A DNA stretch of 6,173 bases from Paracoccaceae bacterium (GTDB taxonomy: Bacteria; Pseudomonadota; Alphaproteobacteria; Rhodobacterales; Rhodobacteraceae): assembly GCA_016764835.1 (NCBI GenBank), contig JAESRD010000093.1, forward strand, positions 1 through 6,173, read 5' to 3'. Within the stretch, counting starts at the first letter, position 1, and every line of letters begins with the position of its first letter. The notes below the pieces were generated by a model. The model made no database searches. It saw only the letters and a program-made list of their open reading frames with translations, and was not told where the DNA came from. Made by a program: the position numbers and the translations under genes. This document shows positions 5,399 through 6,173 of this stretch, in pieces.

Positions 5399-6173
5399 AT
5401 GACAACTCATCAAAATGACGACGGTGCCAAAACGGGCGCTAAAAGTGGAACTTCAGGCGCTAAAAGCGGTGCAAAGGGTGCGCAAGGCGCGGGCCAAGGC
5501 TCAGCTGCCACGAACACTGTGCGGTTTGAGGACAATTTGGCGAAAATCGAGGCGCTGAGCGCCCGTTTTGTCGCCGCAATGGGCAAGGGGCGGTCGAATG
5601 TCCCGGCATTGGCCGGGCCGGGCAATGACCTTTATATGCATGCTGCAACTGCATATATGGCCGAAATGGCCAGCAACCCGGCCAAGCTGATTGAGCATCA
5701 AATCGGCTGGTGGAGCAAAACCGTGCAGAACTATGTTGAGACGCAGAAATCGCTGACCAAAACCGGCAATGTGCCGCAATCTGCCCCGTCAAAAGACCGC
5801 CGTTTTAGCAATCCACTTTGGGAGAGCCATCCTTATTTCAGTTTTGTCAAAGAACAGTACTTTTTGAACGCTGAAGCCATGGAAACGGCGATTGGTGACA
5901 TCGAAGGCATGGATGAGCGCGAAAAGAATCGGCTGTCATATTTCTCGCGCCAGATCATTGATATGCTCGCGCCATCAAACTTTTTGGCCTCAAATCCCGA
6001 TGCGTTAGAGCTTGCCGCCGCCACTGAAGGGCAGAGTCTTGTTGACGGGTTAGAGAACCTTGTCGCCGATTTGGAAGCGCATAATGGCGACCTTGTGGTG
6101 ACGCTGGCCGATAAAGACGCCTTTGTTGTTGGCCAAAATCTGGCAACCTCGCCGGCAAAGCCATACCGACTGT
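5399..6173 (+). CDS. phaC: Class I poly(3-hydroxyalkanoate) synthase, N-terminal part (runs off right edge)
   Basis: PhaC polymerises (R)-3-hydroxybutyryl-CoA into PHB on the granule surface. The 258 visible codons match the PhaC N-terminal domain. SKDRRFSNPLWESHPYF lies at about 131-147, LAPSNFLASNPDAL at 190-203, then a VDGLENLVADLEAHNG helix (215-230) and the FVVGQNLATSPAKP element (242-254) that leads into the catalytic domain. The catalytic Cys, Asp and His lie beyond the window. Residues 9-37 are a Gly/Ala/Lys/Ser-rich, probably disordered leader with repeated GAKSG units. A TAA at 5387-5389 is in frame upstream, so ATG 5399 is the first ordinary start. Its only Shine-Dalgarno-like element, AGGG at 5382-5385, is 13 nt away, unusually far. 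The gene diverges from phaZ, the arrangement expected for Rhodobacterales pha loci. Confidence 0.94.
   Translation, partial: MTTHQNDDGAKTGAKSGTSGAKSGAKGAQGAGQGSAATNTVRFEDNLAKIEALSARFVAAMGKGRSNVPALAGPGNDLYMHAATAYMAEMASNPAKLIEHQIGWWSKTVQNYVETQKSLTKTGNVPQSAPSKDRRFSNPLWESHPYFSFVKEQYFLNAEAMETAIGDIEGMDEREKNRLSYFSRQIIDMLAPSNFLASNPDALELAAATEGQSLVDGLENLVADLEAHNGDLVVTLADKDAFVVGQNLATSPAKPYRL
5435..5466 (+). repeat. Short direct repeat encoding GAKSG units at the PhaC N-terminus
   Basis: GGCGCTAAAAG occurs at 5435-5445 and again at 5456-5466, 21 bp apart and in frame, each encoding GAKSG. It sits in the low-complexity leader of PhaC. Confidence 0.7.

Noticed and set aside
5285..5413. 43-codon upstream extension of phaZ to the ATGs at 5413 or 5410
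   Set aside because: The extra residues do not resemble a PhaZ N-terminus and would overlap the phaC start, while the ATG at 5284 has a well-placed GGAG and the conserved MKYMFTYD beginning.

Overview
The window looks like chromosomal DNA from an alphaproteobacterium, most probably a marine Rhodobacteraceae (Roseobacter-group) member. The reasons are a moderately GC-rich, tightly packed layout, the Rhodobacterales-like sequences of ThrS, intracellular PHB depolymerase (PhaZ) and class I PHA synthase (PhaC), and the divergent phaZ/phaC arrangement known from that order. I read the assignment from protein resemblance and gene order only; no database search was possible.

Layout, left to right. 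(1) 1-345, minus strand: the first 115 codons of thrS (threonyl-tRNA synthetase), running off the left edge. Its leader carries a candidate promoter and a hairpin with the exact shape of a tRNA anticodon arm (5-bp stem, 7-nt loop), with UGU, a threonine anticodon, in the anticodon position. This suggests feedback control of ThrS by tRNA mimicry. (2) 500-3513, plus strand: a compact run of four genes. Two are alpha/beta hydrolases with intact catalytic triads, overlapping by 8 nt. The third is a peptidase M15A-like protein of unknown function, overlapping by 4 nt (ATGA). After a 50-nt gap comes a third alpha/beta-hydrolase-fold protein in which both the nucleophile serine and the catalytic histidine appear to be replaced. 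A strong intrinsic terminator follows at 3546-3579. (3) 3578-5284, minus strand: phaZ, an intracellular PHB depolymerase with the Cys-Asp-His triad and an added Lys/Ala/Pro/Thr-rich tail of about 158 residues resembling histone H1 or PhaF-type tails, including an eight-unit KTxAx pentapeptide repeat. (4) 5285-5398: a divergent regulatory region with a plausible phaC promoter, an inverted repeat in its spacer and TGCA-type elements near the predicted start of transcription. (5) 5399 to the right edge, plus strand: the N-terminal 258 codons of phaC.

Functionally, phaC builds and phaZ degrades polyhydroxybutyrate storage granules, and their shared upstream region is the natural place for a PhaR-type regulator to act. 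The four-gene hydrolase run converges on phaZ. Its enzymes could act on esters or lipids, but nothing in the sequence fixes a substrate or proves a link to PHA metabolism. There is no mobile element, tRNA, rRNA or CRISPR array in the window, and no gene-free stretch longer than about 155 bases.
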